Shown here one piece after another: positions 11,666 through 22,596 of a stretch of DNA of 64,000 bases. The DNA comes from Nipponacmea schrenckii (Eukaryota > Mollusca > Gastropoda > Lottiidae), in contig JAUJPP010000006.1 of the NCBI GenBank assembly GCA_030562195.1, positions 2,852,001 through 2,916,000 of the forward strand, given 5' to 3'. The translations under genes were made by a program, and so were the position numbers. Under the pieces are notes generated by a model. That model was not told the origin of the DNA. It saw only the letters and a list, made by a program, of their open reading frames with translations, and made no database searches. Position 1 is the first letter of the stretch, and each line of letters begins with the position of its first letter.

Positions 11666-13375
11666 ATGTGTGATAAAACAAGATACATTAATATAAAAAA
11701 AACATATGACAACTTTTGTTAAAGTAAATTGTTTTAAAACAAAAGTTTTATTTTTAACGGTTAGATCACTCTTGTTTTTGTAGAATATAATATTACTAAT
11801 TACATTTTACATTAGATGTATGTCACAAACCCCCCTCCATAACACATTGGTTATTTGTCGCGTGCAGTTTCTCTTTTTACATTTCACTTTTGTCATATCT
11901 ATTTTGTCGTATCTTTTACGTTCATCACATGACCAAAAAATAGAAATCATTTAAGAACTGCTCCAAGTGGAATTTATAGTCTTGTTCTTCATGACAGACG
12001 GTGAATGAATTTTCGCCACCAATTTCCATGATAATAATAATGATTCTTTATTTGGGTCAACAATTTATTATGCATAACATTTTCGATTTCCCATTTAAGT
12101 TCGATTATTTAAGCCTTTGCTTAAACTGTCTCTCTGCTAAAGCCCCTTTCCAGGTTAAGAATTGTTTTTCTTTTCTTTATTTTTTGGCATTTATCTATTT
12201 CAGTGGTTTTCAACCTTGGGGATGTCGGAAAACTCTGAGGTGACGCGAACAACATATAATCGCAAAAAAAAAAACTGTTGTGTCTGTGAACATGTTATGG
12301 TTTAAGATTTAATGCAAGGCCTTTAAAGTCAATATTTGAAATGAAATGGGAGACGCGAACTTTTCATTAACCAAAAAATGGGGACATTGCTGGAAAAGGT
12401 TGAATACCACTGATCTAGTTAGACACATCTAATTTTTAGGTCGCGGAGCTTCTAAGACAAGCTGCATCCCACCTCACTTCAAATTCCGATGATTTGCCTG
12501 TGCCAGAAAACACCATCTCACGGGCCTTAATACCCCCCCCCCCCCCCAGTACTACTGGTACTGCTGCCACCAAAAAATCGGCCCCTCTCCATTCCACTAC
12601 TACTATTAGGCCTCGGTCGGGGTCGTTAACTCCTTATCGGTGGTTTGTGACTGGTTTTCTGGCTCAGACAAAACTTCGGAATTTGAAGTGAGGTGGGATG
12701 CAGCTTGTCTCAGTAGCTCCACGACCTTGCTTATGTTGTCTGCTAAGTACAAGTATCTGAATTAAGGGTTTTGATTATCGAAGCTGCTATTCCCTTTTCT
12801 TGAAGCGGTGAACTATATTTTTATTTCCGAATGATGTGTCCAAATATATAAATGCCAAAAAATAAAGAAAAGCAAAAAATATTCTGGAAAGGGGCTTTAG
12901 CAGCGAGACAGTTTAAGCAAAGGCTTCAACAATCGAACTTAAATGGGAAATCGAAAATGTTATGCATAATAAATTGTTGACCCAAATAAAGAATCATTAT
13001 CATTATCATGAAATTGGTGGCGAAAATTCATTCACCGTCTGTCATGAAGAACAAGACTATAAATTCCACTTGGAGCAGTTCTTAAATGATTCCTATTTTT
13101 TGGTCATGTGATGAACGTAAAAGATACGACAAAATAGATATGACAAAAGTGAAATGTAAAAAGAGAAACTGCACGCGACAAATAACCAATGTGTTATGGA
13201 GGGGGGTTTGTGACATGCATCTAATGTAAAATGTAATTAGTAATATTATATTCTACAAAAACAAGAGTGATCTAACCGTTAAAAATAAAACTTTTGTTTT
13301 AAAACAATTTACTTTAACAAAAGATGGCATATTTTTTTTTTTTTATATTAATGTATCTTGTTTTATCACACATGT
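11666..13375. mobile_element. ~1.7-kb palindromic (foldback-like) element
   Basis: The left arm (11666-12491, interrupted by an hAT MITE) and right arm (12674-13375) are reverse complements over most of their length. Matching ends are 'atgtgtgataaaacaag' and 'cttgttttatcacacat'. Inner arms 12439-12491 and 12674-12727 share 'gacaagctgcatcccacctc' and its complement. The loop is about 180 bp and includes a C-run. The right arm has about 100 bp (12728-12830) not found in the left. It interrupts the R/satellite sequence, consistent with insertion of a foldback-type transposon, but no transposase is visible. The left end may extend into the gap. Confidence 0.8.
12201..12412. mobile_element. hAT-like MITE inserted in the left palindrome arm
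   Basis: 212 bp bounded by inverted repeats CAGTGGTTTTCAACCTT and (reverse complement) CAGTGGTATTCAACCTT, 16 of 17 matching, the terminal pattern typical of hAT elements. Flanking 8-bp sequences 'atctattt' and 'atctagtt' match at 7 of 8, fitting an hAT target-site duplication. The right arm of the palindrome has the uninterrupted counterpart near 12850-12870, so this insertion came after the palindrome formed. Too short to encode a transposase. Confidence 0.85.
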
Positions 13376-13429
13376 CATTTGAATTATTACAATGGAATTA
13401 GACACTTCTTCATTGCATCTAATTATGGC

Positions 13430-13650
13430 AGCTATTCCCTTCCATAATTTTTGACTAATTTTTGGTCTAGGTCTGGAATTTGTATCTGAAATTGGATTTT
13501 CTTTCAGATTTTCTGAGATAATGAGAAATTTATTTGGCCGACGGTTATTTCTAAAAATAATGGTTTTGTGTGTATTGAAAGTCAAGCGGATGTTGATAAA
13601 AGGTAGTGGTTTACTTTCATTTTGTTCATATGTTATGAAACGTGCCTTTG
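13430..13650 (+). repeat. 'R' flank sequence, truncated copy
   Basis: Matches 10440-10660 and then jumps directly into the 40-bp satellite at 'cgtgcctttgcc|agaacag', losing about 300 bp of R. A recombination breakpoint. Confidence 0.75.
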
Positions 13651-16235
13651 CCAGAACAGTTTATATTCATTGAGGTATTGTACACCTGAATCAGAATATT
13701 TTATATTTATTGTGGTATTGTACACCTGAATCAGAATAGTTTATATTTATTGTGGTATTGTATACCTTAATCAAGACAGTTTATATTCATTGAGGTATTG
13801 TACACCTGAATCAGACAGTTTATATTCATTGAGGCATTATACACCTGAATCAGAACAGTTTATATTCATTGAGGTATTGTACACCTGAATCAGAATATTT
13901 TATATTTATTGTGGTATTGTATACCTTAATCAAGACAGTTTATATTCATTGAGGTATTGTACACCTGAATCAGACAGTTTATATTCATTGTGGTATTGTA
14001 CACCTGAATCAGACAGTTTATATTCATTGTGGTATTTGTACACCTGAATCAGAACAGTTTATATTCATTGTGGTATTGTACACCTGAATCAGAATAGTTT
14101 ATATTCATTGTGGTATTGTACACCTGAATCAGAACAGTTTATATTCATTGAGGTATTGTACACCTGAATCAGAACAGTTTATATTCATTGAGGTATTGTA
14201 CACCTGAATCAGAACAGTTTATATTCATTGTGGTATTGTACACCTGAATCAGACAGTTTATATTCATTGTGGTATTGTACACCTGAATCAGAACAGTTTA
14301 TATTCATTGAGGTATTGTACACCTGAATCAGAACAGTTTATATTCATTGAGGTATTGTACACCTGAATCAGAACAGTTTATATTCATTGAGGCATTGTAC
14401 ACCTGAATCAGAATAGTTTATATTTATTGTGGTATTGTACACCTGAATCAGAACAATTGATATCCATTGAGGCATTGTACACCTGAATCAGAACAGTTTA
14501 AATTTATTGTGGTATTGTATACCTGAATCAGACACTTTATATTCATTGTGGTATTGTACACCTGAATCAGAACAGTTTATAATCATTGAAGGATTGTACA
14601 CCTGAATCAGAACAGTTTATATTAATTGTGGTATTGTACACCTGAATCAGAACAGTTTATAATCATTGTGGTATTGTACACCTGAATCAGAACAGTTTAT
14701 ATTCATTGAGGTATTGTACACCTGAATCAGAACAGTTTATATTCATTGAGGCATTGTACACCTGAATCAGAACAGTTTATATACAATGAGGCATTGTACA
14801 CCTGAATCAGAACAGTTTATATACAATGAGGCATTGTACACCTGAATCAGAACAGTTTATATTCATTGAGGTATTGTACACCTGAATCAGAACAGTTTAT
14901 ATTCATTGTGGTATTGTACACCTGAATCAGACAGTTTATATTCATTGTGGTATTGTACACCTGAATCAGAACAGTTTATATTCATTGAGGTATTGTACAC
15001 CTGAATCAGAACAGTTTATATTCATTGAGGTATTGTACACCTGAATCAGAACAGTTTATATTCATTGAGGTATTGTACACCTGAATCAGAACAGTTTATA
15101 TTCATTGAGGCATTGTACACCTGAATCAGAATAGTTTATATTTATTGTGGTATTGTATACCTGAATCAGAACAATTGATTTTCTCTGAGGTATTGTACAC
15201 CTGAATCAGAACAGTTTAAATTTATTGTGGTATTGTATACCTGAATCAGACAGTTTATATTCATTGTGGTATTGTACACCTGAATCAGAACAGTTTATAA
15301 TCATTGAAGTATTGTACACCTGAATCAGAACAGTTTATATTAATTGAGGTATTGTACACTTGAATCATGACAGTTTATATTCATTGGGGCATTGTTCACC
15401 TGAATCAGAACAGTTTATATTCATTGAGTCATTGTACACCTGAATCAGAACAGTTTATATCCATTGAGGCATTGTACACCTGAATCAGAACAGTTTATAT
15501 ACAATGAGGCATTGTACACCTGAATCAGAACAGTTTATATACATTGAGGCATTGTACACCTGAATCAGAACAGTTTATATTCATTGAGGTATTGTACACC
15601 TGAATCAGAACAGTTTATATTCATTGTGGTATTGTACACCTGAATCAGACAGTTTATATTCATTGTGGTATTGTACACCTGAATCAGAACAGTTTATATT
15701 CATTGAGGTATTGTACACCTGAATCAGAACAGTTTATATTCATTGAGGCATTGTACACCTGAATCAGAATAGTTTATATTTATTGTGGTATTGTACACCT
15801 GAATCAGAACAGTTTATATTCATTGAGGCATTGTACACCTGAATCAGAACAGTTTAAATTTATTGTGGTATTGTATACCTGAATCAGACAGTTTATATTC
15901 ATTGTGGTATTGTACACCTGAATCAGAACAGTTTATAATCATTGAAGTATTGTACAGAATCAGAACAGTTTATATTAATTGAGGTATTGTACACCTGAAT
16001 CAGGACAGTTTATATTCATTGGGGCATTGTTCACCTGAATCAGAACAGTTTATATTCATTGAGTCATTGTACACCTGAATCAGAACAGTTTATATTCATT
16101 GAGGCATTGTACACCTGAATCAGAACAGTTTATATACAATGAGGCATTGTACACCTGAATCAGAACAGTTTATATACAATGAGGCATTGTACACCTGAAT
16201 CAGAACAGTTTATATTTATTGTGGTATTTTAAACC
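13651..16235 (+). repeat. 40-bp satellite, main array (~64 units)
   Basis: Head-to-tail 40-bp units with variants gaggt, gtggt and gaggc after 'cattg'. Rare variants recur in the same order: the 'gtttaaatttattg' unit followed by an 'atcagaca' unit starts near 14496, 15214 and 15852, showing a higher-order period of about 640-720 bp (16-18 units). The array ends at 'ggcattgactgcttattaat', an edge shared with 31.05 and 32.62 kb. No spacers or cas-like genes. Confidence 0.95.
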
Positions 16236-16269
16236 TGGCATTGACTGCTTATTAATTTTTGGATTTAAA

Positions 16270-16510
16270 TAATTTTACTCACTAAGCAACTAGGCAACTT
16301 TACTTACTAAGCAACTAGTCAACTTTATTCACTGGGCAACTAGTCAACTTTACTCACTAAGCAACTAGGCAACTTTACTTACTAAGCAACTAGTCACCAT
16401 TACTTACTGAGCAACTAGTCATCTTTACTCACTGCCACTTGATAGCTTTACTCACTGAGCAACTAGTCATCTTTACTCACTGCCACTTGATAGCTTTACT
16501 CACTGAGCAA
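16270..16510 (+). repeat. 25-bp satellite ('actcactaagcaactagtca')
   Basis: About nine or ten diverged copies of a 25-bp unit, each with 'gcaacta(g)' and 'tttactcact'. Longer and cleaner versions are at 31.12-31.31 and 32.69-33.24 kb. Confidence 0.9.
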
Positions 16511-17345
16511 TTATATATTCAAGATTACTCAGAGAATAACTAATCGACTGATCTCTTACGGGGTCTAAATATACTTGTATATTTTATGGACTGCTTATAC
16601 CGAAAAACCAGTTAATTGGTAACAAATCGCAACGATTTTTCCCAAAAACATCGAAAATGCTATGAACGTTTTCCCCCGAAACATGAAAGTTATTTTGTCA
16701 AGATTGACCTTGGACGAAACTTACTGCTGCAATAATTATTCCTAAATTAAATGTCCAAATTATTTGTGAAGCTCTAGAAAGTCTTCGACCAATGGATGCG
16801 AGTCATAGTTTAGGATTACGGCAAAGCTATAAGTCATCTTCTCGAACCTTGAATCATTCCGAAATTATATTTAATAAAACACTAAAAAGACTCCAAATAT
16901 AAAACACTTTAATATGAAAATATCAAATATAATAAGAAACGTATAACAACTATAAATTTATAACAATATGTGTTTAGATTGCACTAAGGTTCAACTATTT
17001 ATGTTTTCATTGAGGTTTAACAGACCTCTCTAACATTCTCCATGGCACAAACACATTCCTAAATCATCCCCTCCCCTCACCCCCAAAATACTCACACAAT
17101 TCCCCCGAGAAACATACTATCTCACACACCCTCAAACACTCAAACACTCATCCTCACATAATACTGATTTCAACTTTTACAAAACTAACATCTCTCATAC
17201 ACACAGTCACACAATTTTAATGTCTTTCTGTATCCCTCCCAACACACATCTATATCCATTCATATCCATCCATCCATTTCATTCCCACTGACGAGTGGTT
17301 TAGTGATCGTTCATTCTTCAGTTCTTCCCAGACGAGTTTTATGAG
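16511..17345. other. 3' flank of the small gene, copy 1
   Basis: Non-coding. The part 16930-17130 is the inverted counterpart of the sulfotransferase 3' flank described at 2780-2990. The part 17060-17290 is C/A-rich on the plus strand ('cactcaaacactc', 'catccatcc'), so G/T-rich in the transcript direction. The same sequence occurs at 31.4-32.1 and 33.3-34.07 kb. Confidence 0.6.
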
Positions 17346-18285
17346 TTACTCTTCTGTTTTTAAACACTTGCAGGATTGGAAGAATCGCCTGATAGACTTT
17401 AGAACTCGTCTCTGCGGTTTCACTGTTTGAACTGAAATAATAAATAAATGAAATTATAAGCCAGAAATATTAAATGGTTGCCAAATAAACACGATTGACC
17501 TCATTCTCACCTCTTTTGGATTTGAATTTTACAATATTTCAATTAACAGATACCTCCTGACTCCAGTTTAGACGCAATGTTGCAAATCGTAAGGTGAAGT
17601 GATTACAATTTTCTGTTATACAGCAAGTTTTAGAAAACGTTTTCAAACATCCTGATATCTTACCTTCCTGATCACAAGTAGCGACACCTTCAGTCTGTGT
17701 AGCGCTATCTTCTGTCTTGACAACTGGTTTAGTAATAGATTTTGGAGTTGTTTTACCAGAATTTATCAAACAATCCACTTTATCATCAGTTGCTCCTTCA
17801 AATTTACTAGTGCTAGCAGACTGGATATCGTACCTGGTGGTCGGTACGTTATCTACATACAATAGAATAGATAGACTATTCAGGATAGAAACAAGTTAAA
17901 ATGTTAAATTGGTACCACAAGATTTTCACTTTACAACAAAGTTTCATATTGAAACACATGTATACATATTGTTCCAAGGTTCTTTCAGATTAATATTATT
18001 TTGGTTTTACTGTGATTGTCCAATAGAATAACTAACAAGCTAATATTCTGAAGTAAAGATAGACAAGCATGCCTTACCTTCATTTTTGGTGATTTTGGAA
18101 ATTCCTGTAAACCGCTTGAATCTTTGAAAGAGGCTAGGTGTTTCTTCTACTGGTTTATCTTCCAGGAATCCAAAGAACTCTCTTTCGTAATACTTGTATT
18201 CCTCCACTGTCATGCACGGATTGACATACTTAGGAGTCTCACCAAAACCAATAAATGGCGGGTGGGGCCTGTATTTCTTGGACAT
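17346..18285 (-). CDS. Uncharacterised small protein, copy 1; three coding exons, 160 aa
   Basis: I do not recognise the family. Exons: 18078-18285 (starts at ATG 18285; 208 nt; donor AAG|GTAAGG), 17664-17852 (189 nt; acceptor TGTATGTAG, donor GAAG|GTAAG) and 17346-17431 (86 nt; acceptor TTATTATTTCAG; stop TAA). Phases agree at both introns (phase 1) and the total is 483 nt, 160 codons plus stop. The N-terminal exon is aromatic and charged (MSKKYRPHPPFIGFGETP..., TVEEYKYYEREFFGFLEDKP); the middle is Ser/Thr/Lys-rich and low in structure; the last exon is basic (KPQRRVLKSIRRFF) and ends KCLKTEE. No signal peptide or membrane segment. A probable 5' UTR exon ends at 18651 (donor AAG|GTGAGA), and an acceptor GTTCTTTTTAG lies 3 nt before the ATG. 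It lies upstream of the next sulfotransferase block on the same strand and has a near-identical second copy. Confidence 0.75.
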
Positions 18286-18639
18286 TCTCTAAAAAGAACA
18301 TTTTTGTTTTAAATTCAATTTCAATTTAATAATTTCTGTAAGCTGAACCCTAGTTACGACTTTTTTTTAAATAAATACAGAAACTGAAATAGTATCAACT
18401 CTGAAACGTTTAAAATGTATATTAAAGATACTGTGATCCATGAAATTTACCCGGCTACTTACTGAATAACAGTTGAAGTTGATTCCTATTCTAGAACAAT
18501 TATTAACAATATTTATGTATACAGAAAAGAGAAAAACGGGAGAGTTCCTTGAAATGACCTTGAAATCTCAAATTTTACTTTAACAATATAGTCCGGCGAA
18601 TAATAGCAATATTTCGAGGTAAAATTGTACAGTTTGTAA

Positions 18640-18760
18640 AAATATCTCACCTTAATATTCAGAAAAATCCTCAATAATCGCAGAGAAAAATGTAAGCACG
18701 TCTTTTCAGCAAGGAAAATATGTAGCTTGTGACGTCATACGATTGTAGTATGTATTTTAA
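18640..18760 (-). promoter_or_regulatory. Putative 5' UTR exon and CRE-type site of the small gene, copy 1
   Basis: A perfect palindromic TGACGTCA (18730-18737) lies about 80 nt upstream of a candidate first-exon donor at 18651. The same arrangement exists in copy 2 (35454-35461). TGACGTCA is the consensus for CREB/ATF factors. The site fits a core promoter position; its activity is inferred. Confidence 0.4.
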
Positions 18761-19236
18761 TTATAACGTCATAATAAAGACAAATTATTCTATTTTTAAC
18801 TTCTTCCCCCCCCCCTCCCTCTATAAATTTCTGTTTATCATTAATTTATCTGTTTAAGGGAACCGTTGCTGGTATAGAAGCTACATCCAGCATATTGTTT
18901 AGGGGTTAACTATTTCTAATAGTATTCTGATCACGATTGTAACATTAAAGCTTGGTGCTGGAATAGAGCGATGTCGGCCATTACCATTAATTTTCGTCTG
19001 ATATCCATAAACCATATGTCGGCCATCACTATTCCAGAGAGTTTTACCTGTGAATACCTGGATGTTTCGTTTGCTTACAATAGAAGTTCATCTATAAACA
19101 AACTAAGTTCTTATTTAAACCCCCTTTAACGTGAAGAGAATAATGTTTATTTGTATAATTTAATGGAATATAAAGAGATCCATTTTAAGGTGCATAGCTG
19201 ATTTTTCATTTTATAATTATAATAAAAAAAAACTCC
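18761..19236. other. Non-coding spacer between the small gene and the (ATT)n tract
   Basis: Nearly the same as 35490-35889. Contains a C-run near 18800. A ~35-bp stretch near 18990 ('attttcgtctgatatccata') resembles the sequence following the ATT tracts. No gene seen. Confidence 0.6.
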
Positions 19237-19567
<331 letters not shown>

Positions 19568-19689
19568 ACAATATTGATGTAACGCAAATCTAATTAAAAT
19601 TACTCTAAGATCTTCACAATCTGAAACATAGTTGCAAATAATATAGATATAAATAACCATTTATTTTCGTTTGGAATCCGTAAACCATG

Positions 19690-20770
19690 TTTGAACCACA
19701 TAGCGTTTTCTGACCTAATACTGTTTGACTTTGAAGTTCAGTTTTCCGCCAGCTCGTTAAGAGACCTAGGGTTATACCTCTCACTAGGTAACCCAGGACA
19801 TTTAAAGTGTCAGTGTCCGGTGGGTTTAGGGATAGCTCGGCAACCTCTTGCTAGGTAATTTTGAGGTCGGGTGTTCGATTCCCCGTTCAAGCCTTTTCCA
19901 TTTTTTTGTCAGTCTTTTCTTTCATTTTTATCAAAAAGAAAGATTTATCGACTCCTGAGTAGACGGTGCATAGCTAAACATAATTGGCTTTGACTGCTTA
20001 TTAACTCTTTCGGAGACACTGCCAAGTAGCGTATGGATTATGTTTGGACCATGGAAGCCCTCCAATTCATTGCTTTCTACACCAATTCGGGCTGAGAAGA
20101 TGGCAATCGATGATATTTCGTTTGATATGCCCTTCCTGACCTAATACTATTTGACTTTGAGGTACAGTTTTCCGGTTTTCTAGGGTTAGGTCTCCAACTA
20201 GCTAAGCCTAGAACGTTTACGGAGGACTCGGTGGCCACGTGGGTTTGGCGATAGCTCGTTAACCTTTTATTCGGAAACTTTGAGGTTGGGTGTTCGATTC
20301 CCCTTTTAATCTATTTCAATTTTTATTTTATTTTCTCTTTTTTCTTTTTTCTATTTTTATCATAGAGAAAAGAACCATCGACACTGAATAAGGCCGGGAT
20401 AGCTAACCCTAATTGGCTTTGACTGCTTATTAAGCCTTTCAAAGTGAGAAGCGTAAAGATAGTGTCTGGATTATGGGAGCCCTAAAATTCAATGTTTTCT
20501 ACACCAAGTCGTGCCGAGAAGATGTGCAACGACGACCTCTTTCGTTTGATATGCGGAAACCATATCTTTGAGCCATCTATAGCCATTTCTGAGCCAGTAC
20601 TGTGAAGTACAGTTTTCCGCCAATTCGGTAAGGGTCTCCAACTAGCTAACCCTAGGGATTTACAAGATAAAAAAAGCTGATTCTATGGTGTTTACGGAGG
20701 TCTCGGTTGTCCGGCGGGTTTGGCTATGACTCGGAAACCTTTTACTGGGCAACTAACGACCAATAGTACA
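19690..20770 (+). repeat. tRNA-derived SINE-like unit, ~440 bp, in tandem (2.5 copies)
   Basis: Each unit begins near 'tgacctaatactgtttgact' and contains an A-box-like 'gatagctcggcaacc' and a B-box-like 'gggtgttcgattcccc' spaced as in a tRNA. Copies start near 19702, 20137 and 20594; the third is truncated near 20760. Each ends with 'ttggctttgactgcttatta'. The other two blocks (2.6 kb, 36.3 kb) keep only the start of the unit, so they lost the rest or this block gained it. Confidence 0.75.
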
Positions 20771-21460
20771 GTGTCCTATAAACTGAAACCTAATGTGACA
20801 TAGTTGAAGTCACATAGAAGATTTTAGAGAAGAAAGAAGCTTACTGATGCCAAGTGGAGACATCAAGAATCTGTGAGACAATGTAGTATTACTTCCAGAA
20901 TGAAGATTTGACTTCAATAACATAGATATAAGAAATTGCTTGTGAATTAAATAATTCTATTCGAGAACAATATTCCTGATACTCCAGAAACTGTAAAACC
21001 CATGCTGTCATATACATATCGGATCTCCTTCCAACAGTCCCAGCGTCTGGACCGAGTGAGATAGTGTGTTTGTGAGGGGTGAAAATATTTGGGCTTTTGG
21101 GAAGGGATGATTTAGGAATGTGCTTATGCCTTGGAGTATAGAAAAAATAAATAGTTAAACCTTAGTACAATCTAAACACATATTGTTATAAATTTACAAT
21201 TGTTATACGTCACCTAGATAATGTTTTTAATTTAAAACAAAAAAATGAATTATGTCGTATGTGAGCTACCGTATCAAGATAAGGTTTGGTGCATAGAAAT
21301 GGGCGTTACATGTCAATCGATAGATAAATAGCACTAAATGTTCCAAAACCACCACGATCTTCAAAAACTGAATTCTACAAAAGTTGGTCACACCCCTAGA
21401 AATAAACTTGGAGTCTCGGAGAAAGGTTATTATGAAAGTTGACACGCCTCTACAGCATTG
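20771..21460. other. 3' flank of the sulfotransferase pseudogene
   Basis: From about 20930 it is nearly identical to 2700-3210 and 36400-36913, including the inverted-homology element (about 20990-21240). The portion before 20930 is private to this block. No gene seen. Confidence 0.6.
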
Positions 21461-22596
21461 TTAAGTTACGTTTAGTTTATTATGTGTGAGGTAATATTTT
21501 TTAATCTCAGCCATAATCGGTCTTTCTGCCTTCATCATGAATTCACACATAGCACGATCTATAGTTATATCTCCACTCCATTCGGTTGCTTTTTGGGTAC
21601 AAAAATCGTTCATGGTTTTTCGTAGATTACGAAATGTTCTCACTTCATGAAAAAAATCATTTCCTTGGTGAATAACTTTTTGCCAGAAAACTTTATAAAA
21701 ATGATTATATAGTACATAGTCTGCTTGGCTCCACTGACGAAACCTTTCACGATCCATTGTAGTTACATTGAACTTATTTCTATATTTTGAATATACGTTA
21801 CTTGGCAAATACAAAACATCCGCCAAATTCCAGTTTAGAGTTCTTCTCAACAAAACCATAGATTCGTCGTAATACTCAACAATTAAAACCAAATTAAAAT
21901 ATTTTTCACAAATTCATCTATGAGGGTTATGTTTGACAAAGCCTCCCTTTTAATACCCAGATCGATGCTCATTCTACTATGTGTAAATGAATTAGTAAAT
22001 CTTTGAGGGTCATATTTCTTAGGATTTTCCAGATATGTGGAGAACTTCCACCAATGCTCGTTAAATATCTATGTGGAAAGATATCTCTATAGTACATAAA
22101 ACTAGAAGTAAACTGATCAAATGGTTCACGTAAAATGGCGACATATTTAGTATCAGAGGGGAAATATTTAGAAATGACCTGTCGATCATAGATCACGTGA
22201 TTACACAATATATCATATGTACCATTTATAGAAGGAAGAATATTTTTGCTAGTTATGGATTCATATTGACTGATAATATTATTATCTTTTGGTAGCATGA
22301 TGTAGAGATTCCGCTTCAAAGCAAACCTTAACATGATATTCATGGTGGTCGTGCTGGCTGCTTTATGTACTTTGATAACAACAATGTGTTGACACTCCGT
22401 ATTACACAATGGTTGTGGTTTTTTGGTAGACGCCTCCTTGTGGTCGACGCAGGAGTTGCACTCGGGACATCCTTGTTTGGAAGTGTTTTCGGCCTTGTAA
22501 AGTAAGGTATAGTTCATCGTGTTGATAAAGTTTCTACTGGTGAACATGGCCAAGGACAATAATCCCAATAACGCTAGTATCATAAACCAGTATTTT
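21461..22596 (-). pseudogene. Galactose-3-O-sulfotransferase-like, copy 2 (frameshifted)
   Basis: Aligns along its whole length with copies 1 and 3, including the anchor, the FIKVHKAAS-type loop (here VVIKVHKAAS) and the LREPFDQFTSSF motif. Relative to copy 1 it has a 7-nt deletion near 22042 (in 'gtggagaacttcc') and a 10-nt deletion near 21900, which split the reading frame into 21969-22596 and 21461-21892. It also has a 30-nt in-frame deletion near 21596. Amino-acid changes are more numerous than between copies 1 and 3, so it is the older, decaying duplicate. The acceptor CTGTATTTCAG at the exon start is intact. It could be transcribed as a non-coding RNA, but no full enzyme can be made from it. 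Confidence 0.9.

Noticed and set aside
11127..11712. Long reading frames across the N block
   Set aside because: They exist only because undetermined bases contain no stops.
12494..12691. 65-codon Pro/Thr-rich frame in the palindrome loop
   Set aside because: Created by a C-run and repeats; start and end lie in the palindrome arms.
13651..16235. CRISPR-like regular repeats
   Set aside because: Units are contiguous 40-bp satellite copies without unique spacers, in a eukaryotic genome; no cas genes.
19820..19895. A true tRNA gene
   Set aside because: A- and B-box-like motifs are present, but the acceptor ends do not pair by eye and it repeats inside a 440-bp unit, so a tRNA-derived SINE is the better call.
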